Positions 52,999 through 63,428 of a DNA stretch of 64,000 nt are shown one piece after another. Location of the stretch: positions 310,001-374,000 of the forward strand of contig OZ025696.1 of assembly GCA_964019335.1 (NCBI GenBank), written 5' to 3'. The notes under the pieces are model-generated. The model saw nothing but the letters and a program-made list of their open reading frames with translations. It was not told the DNA's origin and searched no databases. Position numbers and translations under genes: made by a program. Source of the stretch: Diplonema japonicum (Eukaryota > Euglenozoa > Diplonemea > Diplonemida > Diplonemidae). Numbering within the stretch: the first letter of the stretch is position 1; the number at the start of each line of letters is the position of its first letter.

Positions 52999-53015
52999 CT
53001 CGGAAAAAAAAAAAA
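52999..53015 (-). promoter_or_regulatory. probable trans-splice acceptor for the ankyrin-anoctamin gene
   Basis: On the coding strand 12 T (53004-53015) are followed by CCGAG with AG at 52999-53000, about 80 bases before the ATG. The next gene's stop is at 53050, so the signal fits in the short spacer. Confidence 0.42.
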
Positions 53016-53049
53016 TGAAGAAAAAAACTTGTGTACAATCTTTTTTGTT

Positions 53050-54001
53050 TTATTCAGGAGGGGTTTCTAACGCTGCCAGCCGTGCTAGCAGAGCTTCCTG
53101 CCGTTGTTTCAAAGTGGCCCGGACGTCGGTTTGCAGTGCTTTGAAGCTCTCCTGTGCGGCAGACTCGGGGAGTTCGAGCTGCATGGCGCGTTCTTCTTCC
53201 TGCCGCTCGGCGATCTTCCTCGCTGCGAGCTCCTCTTCCTCCTTCTTGCGTTGTGCTTCTTCGACTTCGCTCTGCTCCTGTTTTCTCAGTGCTGCAACCT
53301 GTTCCCTGTAAGCCGCCTGCTTCGCCTCAACACGCGCCTCGGCGAGTTCCTCCTTCACGCTAAAATTCAGAGCCTGCGGTACCGCAGGCTGCTCCACCAT
53401 AACAGAAACACTACATTCTTCAGGGTCGGCTTGGGGTGTTGTGAAAACCTCTTGGAACAACTGGTAGTGCTGAAAAACCCCTGATGTAATGGCTTCCGCT
53501 ATGCATGCAATATCGTCCGTCTGAGAATAGAGGGGGGGGGGGGGGGGGGGCATACTTTAAAAAAAAGAAAAAAAATAGAAATACCGAAAAGGAGGTAGCT
53601 GCATCATTGTCATTGGAATACCGGGTTAGCATTGTCTTGAGCTTAAGCTTCATTTCGCACAGGTCGGCTGCCGAATTGATAAGGAGGTACAGTTGTTGCA
53701 TGTCTTGCAGGTACTTGGAAAGCTTTTCGCTGCTCCAGCCGCGATCTCGACCCATGACAAAATGCTCCAGCCACCATCCCACTGTCAACGCACCCCGTAA
53801 GTTAACTTCGTAGTCGGTGGCGTGGACCTCTTTCGCGATGGATATCCTTCTCGTCGACCCCTCTACGTCCCCAGCATTCAGGGCTTCCAACACTTCCTTA
53901 ATGAAAGGAACGTCGCACACGCTGTGCACTGCTTTCGGTTCCACAGGCTCTTCCTCCTTTGCAGGATTGATGCTGCTCCTTGGACGTTGTTTTGGTGGCA
54001 T
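53050..54001 (-). CDS. CFAP119/CCDC189-like coiled-coil protein, two exons
   Basis: Exons 54001-53585 and 53520-53050 around a 64-base intron give 295 residues (MPPKQRPRSS to ALETPPE). The middle matches the CCDC189/CFAP119 pattern: WWLEHFVMGRDRGWSSEKLS, then a helical stretch, then the FSTDDIACIAEAITSGVFQH segment, which is completed only by splicing, followed by YQLFQEVFT. The last 110 residues form a Glu/Arg/Ala-rich coiled coil. The family is associated with cilia, consistent with a flagellate. The intron ends in 19 C and TCTATTCTCAG, a strong pyrimidine tract. Assignment is by motif pattern recalled from the family, so treat it as probable. Confidence 0.62.
53521..53584 (-). other. cis intron of the CFAP119-like gene (64 bases)
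   Basis: Donor GTATTTC, then T-rich and C19 tracts, acceptor TTCTCAG on the coding strand; phase 0. Splicing joins AATSFS to TDDIAC. Confidence 0.75.
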
Positions 54002-54578
54002 TTTCTTTTTTTTTTTTTTAATATACTTTTCTCCCTTTTCTTTTTTTTTTATATTATTAATAGTTGTAGGTCTTGGGTTTTCCGGTGGCAAAAAGGAATA
54101 TACAAAAAGTGTACAATTGTAAGTATTGTTATCAGAAAACACAATTATTTTGCACCATTATCCATTGACACGGTGGTAACGGGTAGCTGTCCAGACGAGC
54201 GGACTGCAGAAGAACGCTATTATCCCCACAATCCCATTTGGGCAGAGGCCGCATTTAGCCTCGTCCATAGATGAAGAATGCCCCACTCGTCGTGATTACC
54301 GCCATTGCCGCACAACTCCCATGTTTTCTTGGGGAGGGAAAATACTCATTTTCTTCTGAGGTATGATGAAGACGAAAAACGTATTTAAAAAAAAAAAAAA
54401 AGAAGAAAATAACAACAACAGAAGTAAAAAAAAAAAAAAAAAATGTATTTTTGAGTAATAAAAAAAAAGGGGTTAAGACAGCCCCCGTCCAAACCCCCCC
54501 CACTCCTTTCATATTATATATTGTATCCTCCTCTCCCCAAAAGAAGAAAAATCGGGAGGGACCCCCCTTTCCATGTGT
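54002..54578. other. intergenic interval without a recognised gene
   Basis: Contains the purine-rich leader of the CFAP119-like gene and A runs near 54390-54445. I see no further gene. Confidence 0.5.
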
Positions 54579-56429
54579 TCACAGCGCGGTTAACCCGCTT
54601 TCTTTGGAGTTGGGGATTGCCACAACGGTGTGGTTTCGCTCGGCCTGTGCCTTGTAGAGAGGGGTATCGGTTTGCAATTCGTTTAATTTTGCATTGGGAC
54701 GGGATTTGAGCTCGATGACGAGGTGGGCAGAGTTCTTCTTGAGCTTGTGATAATCGACATCACAGGTGTTACACAGCATGCCACAGACTCCACATGCTCG
54801 AACCGCGGGTTGCTTCTCACACTCTTCACAGAATATTTCAGGGTGCCGCCGCTTCCGTTTGTTTTTATGCGGCGATGCTTTCGGCGACAACCCGTCATAC
54901 GAAGCATTTCCATCATCCTGGCTGTCATCATCGCTCGCACCACCACCAAGTTCTTGGTACCGTTCCGGTTTTTTAAGCGGGTTTTTCCGAGCCCTGTCTA
55001 ATCTGATAAGCTGTTGAACCTCATCGTCCAACGGTCGTAGAGCTTCTTGAATAAACGGTGGAAGACCCGATGCCTCGGCTTGTCGAATTGCCAATCTCCT
55101 GTAACGACCGGACGCCTCGTCGCTCAGCTGTATATCGTGAAGTGTTTCGAGATCAAGCAGATCTCCGACTGATTTTAAAATCGTGTACTTAGGCATTAAT
55201 CCAGGAATTAGAACCACGAACACCAACACGGTAGGAAGGACGGAGAAAATAAGTATTAAAAACCCGCCTTTTATGCCCCACAAGCGGGGCGCGAGGTTTG
55301 TCGTAATGGTGGCGAGGTAGAACACCTGGTACAAAAGCATGACTTGAAGCAGCGTCATTAAATGCTTGGGGTCGCCCTTCCAAAAATAATAATTCTGCGG
55401 GACGATCGGTTTCAACTTCTTCTCCTTCCGCATGGCCTCGATATTGTCCGCGAAGCGGTTGTAACTATACCGAACTTTTAAGTAACACATGATGATGACG
55501 GCTAAAGTTCCGTACCCTTCAATAGCGATGAAAAGGCCCATTGACACAAGATCGAAGGTTTGCCCGTACACTGGTGAACCACTGCTGGAACTTGATGAAC
55601 TGCAATCGCAAACTACCGACGAATTTGTAGCTGGATCGACAGGAGATTGTGCCTGTCCAGAAGACGATGATGAGGATAACGACAGCACAGCATCATCTGT
55701 GTCCGGCCCTACTATTTTTTCAGCGAGGAACGTCTGTACCGCCACGAAAAATACCAAAACAGCTAGCGCCCCCCACGCCGACGCGTGCAGATCTAGGAAC
55801 GACAAAAGTTCTTTTCTTTGTTGTTTTTTCATGTATCTTGTGAAGGATATCTTCTTGAAGTGCATCGGGACGTTCGAACGAAAGAACAACAAACACGACA
55901 GCATTCTGCTCCCCTCGGGGCATCTCTTCACATATTGCGCCAGTAAAGCTGTTCTGGTTGAAAGATCCGCACGGGGGTCGTTCTCAACCTCCGACAAAAC
56001 ATGTTCAAAAAATGACCATTGATACCATGATTTGTTGATGAACAGAAAAAGAACAGAAATAGAGACGATTAGGTTTATCGCCATGAAAAAGATGACGAAA
56101 TGGACGTAGTGGAAGAAGACGGCTTCGAAAAGAAGATCGCCGCCCGAGTTTTCCATGATAGTCAAGAGCAGGGATATCCCTCCAAGAATCATTACTTCTT
56201 TGTAGATGTGAGAAACGATTGCCTTCCCTGAGTTGCTCGTGACCATGTGGTCTATGTGGTGCGTCAACAGCTCGTAGAAGACTGACACGATAATCACCAT
56301 GAAGTACATTGCAAAAACTTCCCAAGGCCTGAGATCGATCTCCTGCCCTATCATGAAAATCGAGACACCTCCTGCCCCGTGCACCCCTGGTAAGAACCCG
56401 CATATTAGCAACAACGCACTTGGTTTCAT
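54579..56429 (-). CDS. MLO-like seven-helix membrane protein with C-terminal B-box zinc finger
   Basis: 616 residues. A signal peptide (MKPSALLLICGFLPGVHG) is followed by the MLO-family opening: RPWEVFAMYFMVIIVSVFYE, then HIYKEVMILGGISLLLTIME, which corresponds to the 'K-x-ELMLLGFISLLL' signature. Further helices include HFVIFFMAINLIVSISVLFL, the VLVFFVAVQTFL helix, a Ser-rich outside loop (SLSSSSSSG, DCSSSSSSS), VSMGLFIAIEGYGTLAVIIM and a final pair near GGFLILIFSVLPTVLVFVVL. The cytoplasmic tail ends in a B-box-type zinc finger: CEECEKQPAVRACGVCGMLC, then NTCDVDYHK and a final His (residues about 534-575). MLO proteins are best known from plants, as calmodulin-binding membrane proteins or Ca2+ channels. 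I do not recall the B-box fusion as a standard architecture. Confidence 0.75.
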   Translation of the reverse strand: MKPSALLLICGFLPGVHGAGGVSIFMIGQEIDLRPWEVFAMYFMVIIVSVFYELLTHHIDHMVTSNSGKAIVSHIYKEVMILGGISLLLTIMENSGGDLLFEAVFFHYVHFVIFFMAINLIVSISVLFLFINKSWYQWSFFEHVLSEVENDPRADLSTRTALLAQYVKRCPEGSRMLSCLLFFRSNVPMHFKKISFTRYMKKQQRKELLSFLDLHASAWGALAVLVFFVAVQTFLAEKIVGPDTDDAVLSLSSSSSSGQAQSPVDPATNSSVVCDCSSSSSSSGSPVYGQTFDLVSMGLFIAIEGYGTLAVIIMCYLKVRYSYNRFADNIEAMRKEKKLKPIVPQNYYFWKGDPKHLMTLLQVMLLYQVFYLATITTNLAPRLWGIKGGFLILIFSVLPTVLVFVVLIPGLMPKYTILKSVGDLLDLETLHDIQLSDEASGRYRRLAIRQAEASGLPPFIQEALRPLDDEVQQLIRLDRARKNPLKKPERYQELGGGASDDDSQDDGNASYDGLSPKASPHKNKRKRRHPEIFCEECEKQPAVRACGVCGMLCNTCDVDYHKLKKNSAHLVIELKSRPNAKLNELQTDTPLYKAQAERNHTVVAIPNSKESGLTAL

Positions 56430-56489
56430 TTTTTTTTTTTTTTTTTTTTTTTTTTCAAAGTGGTTTTTTTAGCATTTTTTTTTTCCCCC

Positions 56490-56522
<33 letters not shown>

Positions 56523-56881
56523 CCAAAAGTTAGAAGAAAAAAAAAAGAATGAAAAAAGAGGTGAAAAAAAAGGGGATATCGGGTGTGTTTTTTTTTTTTT
56601 TTTTTGTTTCCTTTTATTTTCTCTCGTGTTTTTTTTTTTTTTTTTATATGGCATCGTTTCAAAAAAACCCCCCCCAAAATGAGGCCAATTGACACTTTCA
56701 ATATTTCTAAGTACTTTTTTCCAAAGAAAAAAAATTCTACAACTTTCCCGGCCCAGGTTAGGAAAAAAAACACCCCAGAAAATTGGAAAGTGAGTGTTAC
56801 TAGTACCCAAAAAATTCAGTCCTAGGGGTAAAAATGGGTTTTTTCACTTTGCACAAATTCAGTAAAAGAGGGGGTGACAAA
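56430..56881. other. homopolymer-rich interval upstream of the MLO-like gene
   Basis: Several T runs of 20-30 bases (56430-56455, 56490-56522, 56588-56605, 56630-56645) and short A runs. No gene. Confidence 0.5.
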
Positions 56882-57950
56882 AATGGATGCTTTTAAACTT
56901 GCTGTTGAGAAGCTAGGGGTAAAAAAAAATGGTATTCGGACCGAGAAAGGGTAAATGGGAACACCTCGGCGATCAGGACACTCGCCACAGAGGTTCTTCA
57001 GGAGCTCAGTGGCAACGACTGTGCTGCACTAGTTTGTGACGTAGTGTGTAAAGGGGAACTTTTAGCGGCACTTCTGCTATCATTTTCTGGTAGCCAACAA
57101 GACACCACACGGCGCCAATTGGTCAGAGGCATGAGGCTTGACCACATCACACATGATGAAATAAGGGCAGCTGGCCTTACTGTTGGAAAAGACTTGTTCC
57201 ACAGTAGCATGGTCACAGAAAAAAATAAAGAAAGAAATAGAGTGGATACTCTGGACTGACTGACGGTGGGCGTCACTTTCGTGCAAAGGAATTTTGCTAC
57301 TTTGTTCTTTTTGGTCTTCGTTATGTCTATCCTGATCGGACGTTTTCCCTGTGGTTTTTGGGGGAGAAACACGGCAAAAACAGCAGGGACAGCCACTTTG
57401 GTGTGCTCTCTCGTGTTTGGCTTTGGGTGCCTCGTTCCACAACAATTAAAACTGTGGAACAAATAGCTAACATCACCAATACGATACAGTGCGCCGTGCA
57501 TGTAGTTCCTGATGTCTTTGGCCCGTACAAAAAGAAAATTCTTGAGTTTCCGGATTTTACAGGTGCATATGAGCTCAGGAGCACACCGGAGGGTGTATTG
57601 CTACGTGCGCGTCCACGAGCTAGAAGGAACTAAAGTACATCATCAAAGAACTCGATGCAGACAGGGTAGAGAAAAGGCCCCCAGTCTATGAATCTTGTGA
57701 TGAGTATGAGGACGTTCCTGATAGCCTTCCCGGACTTGAAAAACGAGAAAGAATAGTAACCAAATTACGAAAATACTTGACACCCCATGACAAGCCAAAG
57801 CAAGTACACCTACGAATGAGCCTCTTAAAACCCCCCCAAAATGCGGTAGAAGGCCTAATAGTATGAAAAAGAAACGAGGTCGCCCACTCAGCAGCAGCAC
57901 ATCTCAGCCGCAGAAGACTAGGAAACGAAGGTTTCCACTTCCAACATCAT
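56882..57950 (+). pseudogene. frame-broken plus-strand remnant, probably of a transposon ORF
   Basis: Coding-like segments follow one another in different frames: MDAFKLAVEKLGVKKNGIRT, TLATEVLQELSGNDCAALVC, IKTVEQIANITNTIQCAVHV, FGPYKKKILEFPDFTGAYEL, IIKELDADRVEKRPPVYES through LRKYLTPHDKPKQVHLRMSL, and lastly an AT-hook-like KKKRGRPLSSSTSQPQKTRK. The order suggests one decayed protein of about 330 residues with a basic AT-hook tail. An AT-hook at the end is common in transposases, but no catalytic motif survives. Confidence 0.42.
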
Positions 57951-58179
57951 TTCAGCCACCTTCTAGTAGTGAGTTCCGCTATTTCTTGCTATTGAAAGCA
58001 TACTCTCTGACTTTACCAAAACCACTAAAACCCGATTTTGACCCTAAAACTGAATTTTTCATAGGTCAAAATAGCACTCTTGAGCGATTTCTGACCCGGG
58101 TTCTTTCCTAATATGGGCCGGGAAATATGGAGAAACTTTTTTAAAGGGCAACCTGTAGAAGGATAAGCCCCAGCAATGC

Positions 58180-58446
58180 CACCACTACTCTTTTTAGCAC
58201 TAACAATTCATTATCAATGTATTGTTGTTCTTGTTCATGCAAAAAAAAAAAAAAAAAAAAGAGTCGGCTGATTGTTTGTGCAAGCCGTTTTCACCTACAG
58301 TAGGGATAAACGGACAAGCTGCCTCTACTCTTTTTTGCAATAACAATTCTTTTCAAAAATTTGTTTACTTGTTCCAGCAAAAAAGAGTCGGCTGATTGTT
58401 TGTGCAAGCCGGACCCCCCATATAGAGTAGGGTTAAGCGCCCAGGA
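58180..58446. repeat. two direct repeats (period 124) beside a reverse transcriptase remnant
   Basis: Copies at 58180-58322 and 58324-58446. The identical core GAGTCGGCTGATTGTTTGTG lies at 58261 and 58385. Both start with a CTACTCTTTTT-type segment and end near GTAGGG-x-TAA. They lie at the 3' side of the minus-strand reverse transcriptase frame, as element-terminal repeats would. Confidence 0.7.
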
Positions 58447-58466
58447 ATACCATGGGGCACCGGCCT

Positions 58467-59471
58467 CTACGTTTTCTTGGTGACCCACCTGCGCTGCCAA
58501 GCCAGCCTAGTGTAGGCGTCGGCGGGGTTGTCCTTCGATGGGACGTATCTCAGCTGGAGAGTACAATCCCGTTCCTGCAGTACGGATTGCAGCCTCGCGA
58601 TCCAACCCATCGTCCCTTCGTCGAGCGCGTATCCCCTTGCCACGGCCCCGATAACGGCCTTGTTGTCGCAGCCGCCCACAATGGCCAGACCGCCGCCTGC
58701 CCCCGACACGAGCTCCACGAGGCGTAACACCGCCACCAGCTCTTTCTCGAAGATCGGAATGTCCTTCCAATCCCGCGGAAACACGCCGCATGCGTAGCGG
58801 TCCTCGCCCACGGTGACACCCCATCCCAGCATGCTCGCGTCCGAGAAGGCCTCCACCGGATGTCTCGAGCGACGGTCCCAGACACACCACAAATTTTGGG
58901 CCAACTGTTCCGTCTCACCAGCCAGGCAAGTCCGTGTGTCCTCGTCCAAGGTAACCTCCGTCTCCCAAAAACTCTTCCGGCGCATGCGCTGACCCCTTGA
59001 AGTGCGGGACATCCAGCGAAGAATCGGAACCACCCCCCCGAAGGGCCTCAGCGTAGCATGCCGTCTCCAAAGCAGGACGCCGGCGAGCCTCCACCACAGT
59101 CTAACCGGTGCCTCCCGAGCGCGCAAGAGTGTAGAAGCGGGCCCGGCCACCTTCTGCACCCATCTTGTACTCATTCGCCATCGCTTCTCCCCGAGATCGA
59201 TCTCCAAACCGAGCGTCTCCATCTTGGAGCACGGCTCCACCCGGTCGCCAATCACCACGCGAAACTCCGTGCACAGCGACTCGAATCTGGCACAGACCTG
59301 TTGCAGGGCGGCAAGCGTAGCAGCTCCAAACAAGTTGTTGTCTATCCATGCGTGATGACGAGCAGGAACGTCCTCCGTCGCTGCAGCACCCAAAGCTAAG
59401 CATACCCGTTGAGCACCCTGCGGAGCCGCCCGATACCCCATGGGTAGCCTCGTCAGCCTGAAGTAGGAAGG
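58467..59471 (-). pseudogene. reverse transcriptase-RNase H of a retrotransposon (5' end lost in gap)
   Basis: From the gap edge to the stop at 58467 one frame reads about 334 residues. The RT part has RLPMGYRAAPQGAQRV and the active-site region HHAWIDNNLFGAA, with Asn at the second Asp of the usual x-DD, then GLEIDLGEKRWRM. The RNase H part has all four acidic residues: DASMLGWGV, FEKELVAVL, CDNKAVIGAV, NPADAYTR. No integrase follows; the frame ends right after RNase H. This order fits DIRS/VIPER-type tyrosine-recombinase elements better than Ty3-type ones, but no recombinase is visible. The 5' part is hidden by 200 N. I call it a remnant because of the truncation and the changed RT motif. 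Confidence 0.62.
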
Positions 59472-59671
59472 NNNNNNNNNNNNNNNNNNNNNNNNNNNNN
59501 NNNNNNNNNNNNNNNNNNNNNNNNNNNNNNNNNNNNNNNNNNNNNNNNNNNNNNNNNNNNNNNNNNNNNNNNNNNNNNNNNNNNNNNNNNNNNNNNNNNN
59601 NNNNNNNNNNNNNNNNNNNNNNNNNNNNNNNNNNNNNNNNNNNNNNNNNNNNNNNNNNNNNNNNNNNNNNN
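59472..59671. other. assembly gap of 200 N
   Basis: Exactly 200 N, a typical scaffolding placeholder. The true distance is unknown and frames must not be read across it. Confidence 0.97.
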
Positions 59672-59895
59672 AGAAGGCATTTAAAAAAAAAAAAAAAAAA
59701 AAACTTGTCGCACCTGCAGTAAATTCTAACGAGGGCACAAAGAACAACCAAGTATCATTTGTTATCTTTTTTTTATCCTTTTTTTTTTTATAAATAATTT
59801 TGAAAATATGGTAGCACGTGACTAGCGTCGACGGCTCCCAATGCAAGGGGGGTCTGTTGAAGCAAAAAAAACAAGAAGAAAAAAGAATTGGAATT

Positions 59896-60576
59896 CTACT
59901 GTTCAATCAAAGGCGTGACGCATTGCTCAGGGTACTCCTGGACTGCATCGGAGGATTCCAAACGGGTGTAGTAGATGAACCCAAAGAAAACAGGAATAAT
60001 AGACGTAAACAGATTTATAATAAGAACAACAATGGCAAACCCTGTGAAGCCCATAGAGGTGCGGGCGGAGGGGGCATCGCTGCAGTCGTTTGTGGACCAC
60101 GCCTCGCACGTCACATTGGCAACATCATTGTACGCATTGATCATGTCCCTGCTGCACGTGCTGTTCGCAAGGCAAGGAAGCTCATCCACAGCAAGGCTGC
60201 ATCCTTGAAAAAAACTCTGCCCTACCTGACAGGAAGCGGCCACCATGACAGTTGCAACAACTGTTAACATGACCTTCCCAACACCTGCTAGCAAGCCGTA
60301 CAGCACGTACACTGCCAGCATACCACGGTTTTTCCTTAAAATAGCAAACAGTCCCAACGGCACTGTGGTCCACAAGAGGACGGCGCCTGCAATGGCTGTG
60401 TTGCGCTCAGCGTCGGATTTCTCTGTGGTGGCGAGTGTCACCCCCACGATGACGGTGTTGATCAGCATTGAGATAAAGAGGTTCTCGAGGCAAATACGGT
60501 GCAGGTTCGTTATGTCCAGCCTTTCGCTCATAACCCATGACTTGAAGCAAACGACGCGCTCTGTCTTTTCGGCCAT
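59896..60576 (-). CDS. four-helix membrane protein with conserved Cys-rich loop (family copy 2)
   Basis: 226 residues (MAEKTERVVCF...). Helices: NTVIVGVTLATT; AIAGAVLLWTTVPLGLFAI; VYVLYGLLAGVGKVMLTVVA; and FAIVVLIINLFTSIIPVFFG. Between the third and fourth lies the family loop (CLANSTCSRDMINAYNDVA, NVTCEAWSTNDC) with two N-glycosylation sequons. The helices are only moderately similar to the other copies while the loop is almost invariant down to silent positions. A short tail (ESSDAVQEYPEQCVTPLIEQ) ends the protein. Confidence 0.78.
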   Translation of the reverse strand: MAEKTERVVCFKSWVMSERLDITNLHRICLENLFISMLINTVIVGVTLATTEKSDAERNTAIAGAVLLWTTVPLGLFAILRKNRGMLAVYVLYGLLAGVGKVMLTVVATVMVAASCQVGQSFFQGCSLAVDELPCLANSTCSRDMINAYNDVANVTCEAWSTNDCSDAPSARTSMGFTGFAIVVLIINLFTSIIPVFFGFIYYTRLESSDAVQEYPEQCVTPLIEQ

Positions 60577-61358
60577 TTTTTTTCTTTTTTTTTTTTAAAC
60601 CTTTTTTACGTTTTGCTTCTTTTTTTTTTTTTTTTTTTTTTTTGGCAAAAACTGACACGGCAACAACATCTTTTATCTTCTTCTTCAAAGGGGAGGGAGG
60701 GGGAGGGGGTGCCGCGGAGTTGAATGCCCCACAAGACACACTCGACTGCACCAAGAGGCTATCCAACTTTTATTATTATACCAGCAGGGTGTAATAAGGC
60801 GTGGGGGGGGGGGGGGTTAAATGAAGATTCATGGGCGCACGTGTGTGACTCCAGTTTTTTTTTTTTTTCTTCAAACACATGTACTCACAATTGGAGAGAG
60901 TGAACGAGTAGAAAAAAGAAGAAGAAAAAGGCCAGTGTCACGCAAGCTCTGCGTGAGAGCCGCAGGCTAGAAGATAGTATGGTCACCACTGAGAGTCGCA
61001 CTACTTCATATGGTCCCAGGAGGTTCGGAGAGTACCGCTTTCGACCACGGTAAGAAGAGCGAACGGATTGTTATTTGTGGAAGGTTAAAGGCCGACAAAA
61101 GCCTGCCTTGACTTTTTTTTTTTTTCCATTGTGCGCAAAAAAAAAAAGAAAAAAAAAAGAAAAAATAGTTACAAAATGTTTCACCTAAAGAGATCTTTGT
61201 AACGCAGGGGGGGGGAATTCGATCTTTCAACGTCAAGGTGGCAAGTCGAACAACGCTCCAAGTGTACCATCAAAGTCAACTACACATTGGGGTGGGTTCT
61301 AACCGGCGCCACCTCTCAGAGATGGCGTGCCGGGTCCCTCGCGATAGGGTGCCGAAGC

Positions 61359-61405
<47 letters not shown>

Positions 61406-61533
61406 CTGTGCGCACAAACACAACAAGGGGCATGTATACTTGCCTTTGCTGCTTGCCGAATAGAGGGAGCGAGGGAGGTAGAAAAAGGAGCTAGAAGGAG
61501 GTTATTGAAAAAAATAAAATAAAAAAAAAGCTG
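60577..61533. other. intergenic interval without a recognised gene
   Basis: A/T runs, a 42-base A run near 61361-61403, and around 61228-61250 the AACGTCAAGGTGG phrase shared with the 3' flank of family copy 1. Nothing else supported. Confidence 0.45.
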
Positions 61534-62247
61534 CTATACAGCAGATAATTCCAGTGGTTTTTCCGTTTGCAAGATGAAATTGCTGTCCTTGCCACCACGT
61601 ACCACTACAGGGTCATACACCTCCCACCTGGTGTACAGAACAAAGCTCAAGTACACGGGAACGATGGAGGTGAATATACTAACTATCAGCGAGAAAATGG
61701 CAAACCCTGTGAAGCCCATAGAGGTGCGGGCGGAGGGGGCATCGCTGCAATCGTCTGTGGACCACGCCTCGCACGTCACATTGGCAACATCATTGTACGC
61801 ATTGATCATGTCCCTGCTACACGTGCTGTTCGCTAGACAGGGAAGCTCATCCACAACAGCAAAACCACATCCTTGAAACGAGCTCTGCTCAATCTGACAG
61901 GACGTCGCCACCATGACAGTCGCAACAACCGACAACAGGACCTTCCCAACACCTGCTAGCAAGCCGTACAGCACGTACACTGCCATCACACCACGGTTGT
62001 TCCTAAGAATGCCCCACAGGCCAAAGGGCAGTGCAGTGACAACAAGAATTACCCCTATAACAACAGAGCTTCGGTGGGCTATCGTAGTGTCCGACAGAGC
62101 CAGAGGGATCAAGGTGGTTACAGTGTTCATGAATGTGAAGATTAGGAGTTGTTTTAAGACGTTATGGCGAAGGTCAGACACTGTAAGCATATCTGGAACG
62201 CACCAAGACTTGCAGAGGTTCAGGGGCTGCGGTGGTGCTTCAGTCAT
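61534..62247 (-). CDS. four-helix membrane protein with conserved Cys-rich loop (family copy 3)
   Basis: 237 residues (MTEAPPQPLNLCKSW...). Same four-helix plan as copy 2; helix 3 (VYVLYGLLAGVGKVLLSVVA) is shared with copy 2, helix 1 and 4 differ. The loop reads CGFAVVDELPCLANSTCSRD and continues as in the other copies. The tail ends PLELSAV. The ATG at 62247 is preceded by a purine-rich leader. Confidence 0.78.
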   Translation of the reverse strand: MTEAPPQPLNLCKSWCVPDMLTVSDLRHNVLKQLLIFTFMNTVTTLIPLALSDTTIAHRSSVVIGVILVVTALPFGLWGILRNNRGVMAVYVLYGLLAGVGKVLLSVVATVMVATSCQIEQSSFQGCGFAVVDELPCLANSTCSRDMINAYNDVANVTCEAWSTDDCSDAPSARTSMGFTGFAIFSLIVSIFTSIVPVYLSFVLYTRWEVYDPVVVRGGKDSNFILQTEKPLELSAV

Positions 62248-62392
62248 TTTTATAACAATTCTTTTTTTTTAACCTGAGTGTACTTAGAAAAAGAAAGGGG
62301 GGGGGAGAAAAAATGTTTAAAATAATAATATCTGAAGCTAGGGGGGGAAGAAGACTCGGTAGGAAGAGGTTTTGGGCGTTGAAAACAGATAT

Positions 62393-62436
<44 letters not shown>

Positions 62437-63428
62437 GGAAGTTAGGAAATCTCAGAAAATTGAAGTAAATTCGAAAAACCGCAGGGAGTGAAAGGAGCAT
62501 TCCATGGTGTGCCATATAGTTAGCTTACCATCCATGTGGGGGAACAATCATGTTTTTTTTTTTTTTTTTCTCCTACGGTTTTCTTCAAGTTTGAAGAAGT
62601 TCCATAATCTTCCAATTAAATCGATATCTATCCGGCAACACGGACCCCGAACCCAATTAATTGAATTGAAAATAATTTTTTAAAAAAGAATAACCCGCTA
62701 GGATACAAAGGCTGGGGGGGCAAACAAAAGGCCCACTTAACAACAAGTGTCACCGTACTGGTTTGCGGGCCACTGTAGTAAGGGCATCTTTAAAACGAGG
62801 TAGAAAAAAAAATACGAAGGAAAAAAAAAAAAAAAAAGAAAGAAAGAAATGGGGTTAGGGGGTCAATCAAAAAAAAACCTTTTTTTTTCTTTTTTTTTTT
62901 ACTCGCCTTTCGTCATTTTCCTTATTAGCATTGTTGGGCTTATTATCCTTCTACAGGTTAATGCACAAACAACAAGTCGCAGGTGAAAAAGCAACTTAGC
63001 CTTGTACATAGTGTAAAGGACTTAACGAGAGGGGCGTAAAGAAAAAAAAAGAGCGTATTTACCGCCAAGATGACGAGCCATAATTCCACTCGTTTTGCCG
63101 TTTTCCTTTTTTTTTTTTTTTTTTTTTTTTTGGAAAACTCGAGTTGATAATTATGACCCATTATTTGTATTTTTTTTTTTTTTTTTTTCATCCTCTCTTT
63201 TTTTCTCATGTGATGAAGGTCGACAGTGGGAAAAAAAAAAAAAGAAAATTCGATAAAGCTCGTTCAATGTGCATGCGGGGTGCTTACTGTTCGGAGGAAA
63301 AAAAAAAAAAAGAAGTTGTAAGAAAAAGTCAGCAACCCCTGTGATGACAACTACAGCAGTGTCTCGGAAAAAAACCTGGGGGGGGGGGGGGGGGGCCAGC
63401 TTCGAAAAGCGAATTCAGATAGTTGCTA
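62248..63428. other. intergenic interval without a recognised gene
   Basis: Dominated by T and A runs (a 36-base T run at 62396-62430, others near 62880-62900 and 63105-63190) and a G run at 63379-63395. I find no gene or structured repeat. Confidence 0.45.

Noticed and set aside
59101-59906. Reading the reverse transcriptase frame across the N block into 59672-59906
   Set aside because: The 200 N are a placeholder of unknown true length; sequence on the right shows no RT motif.
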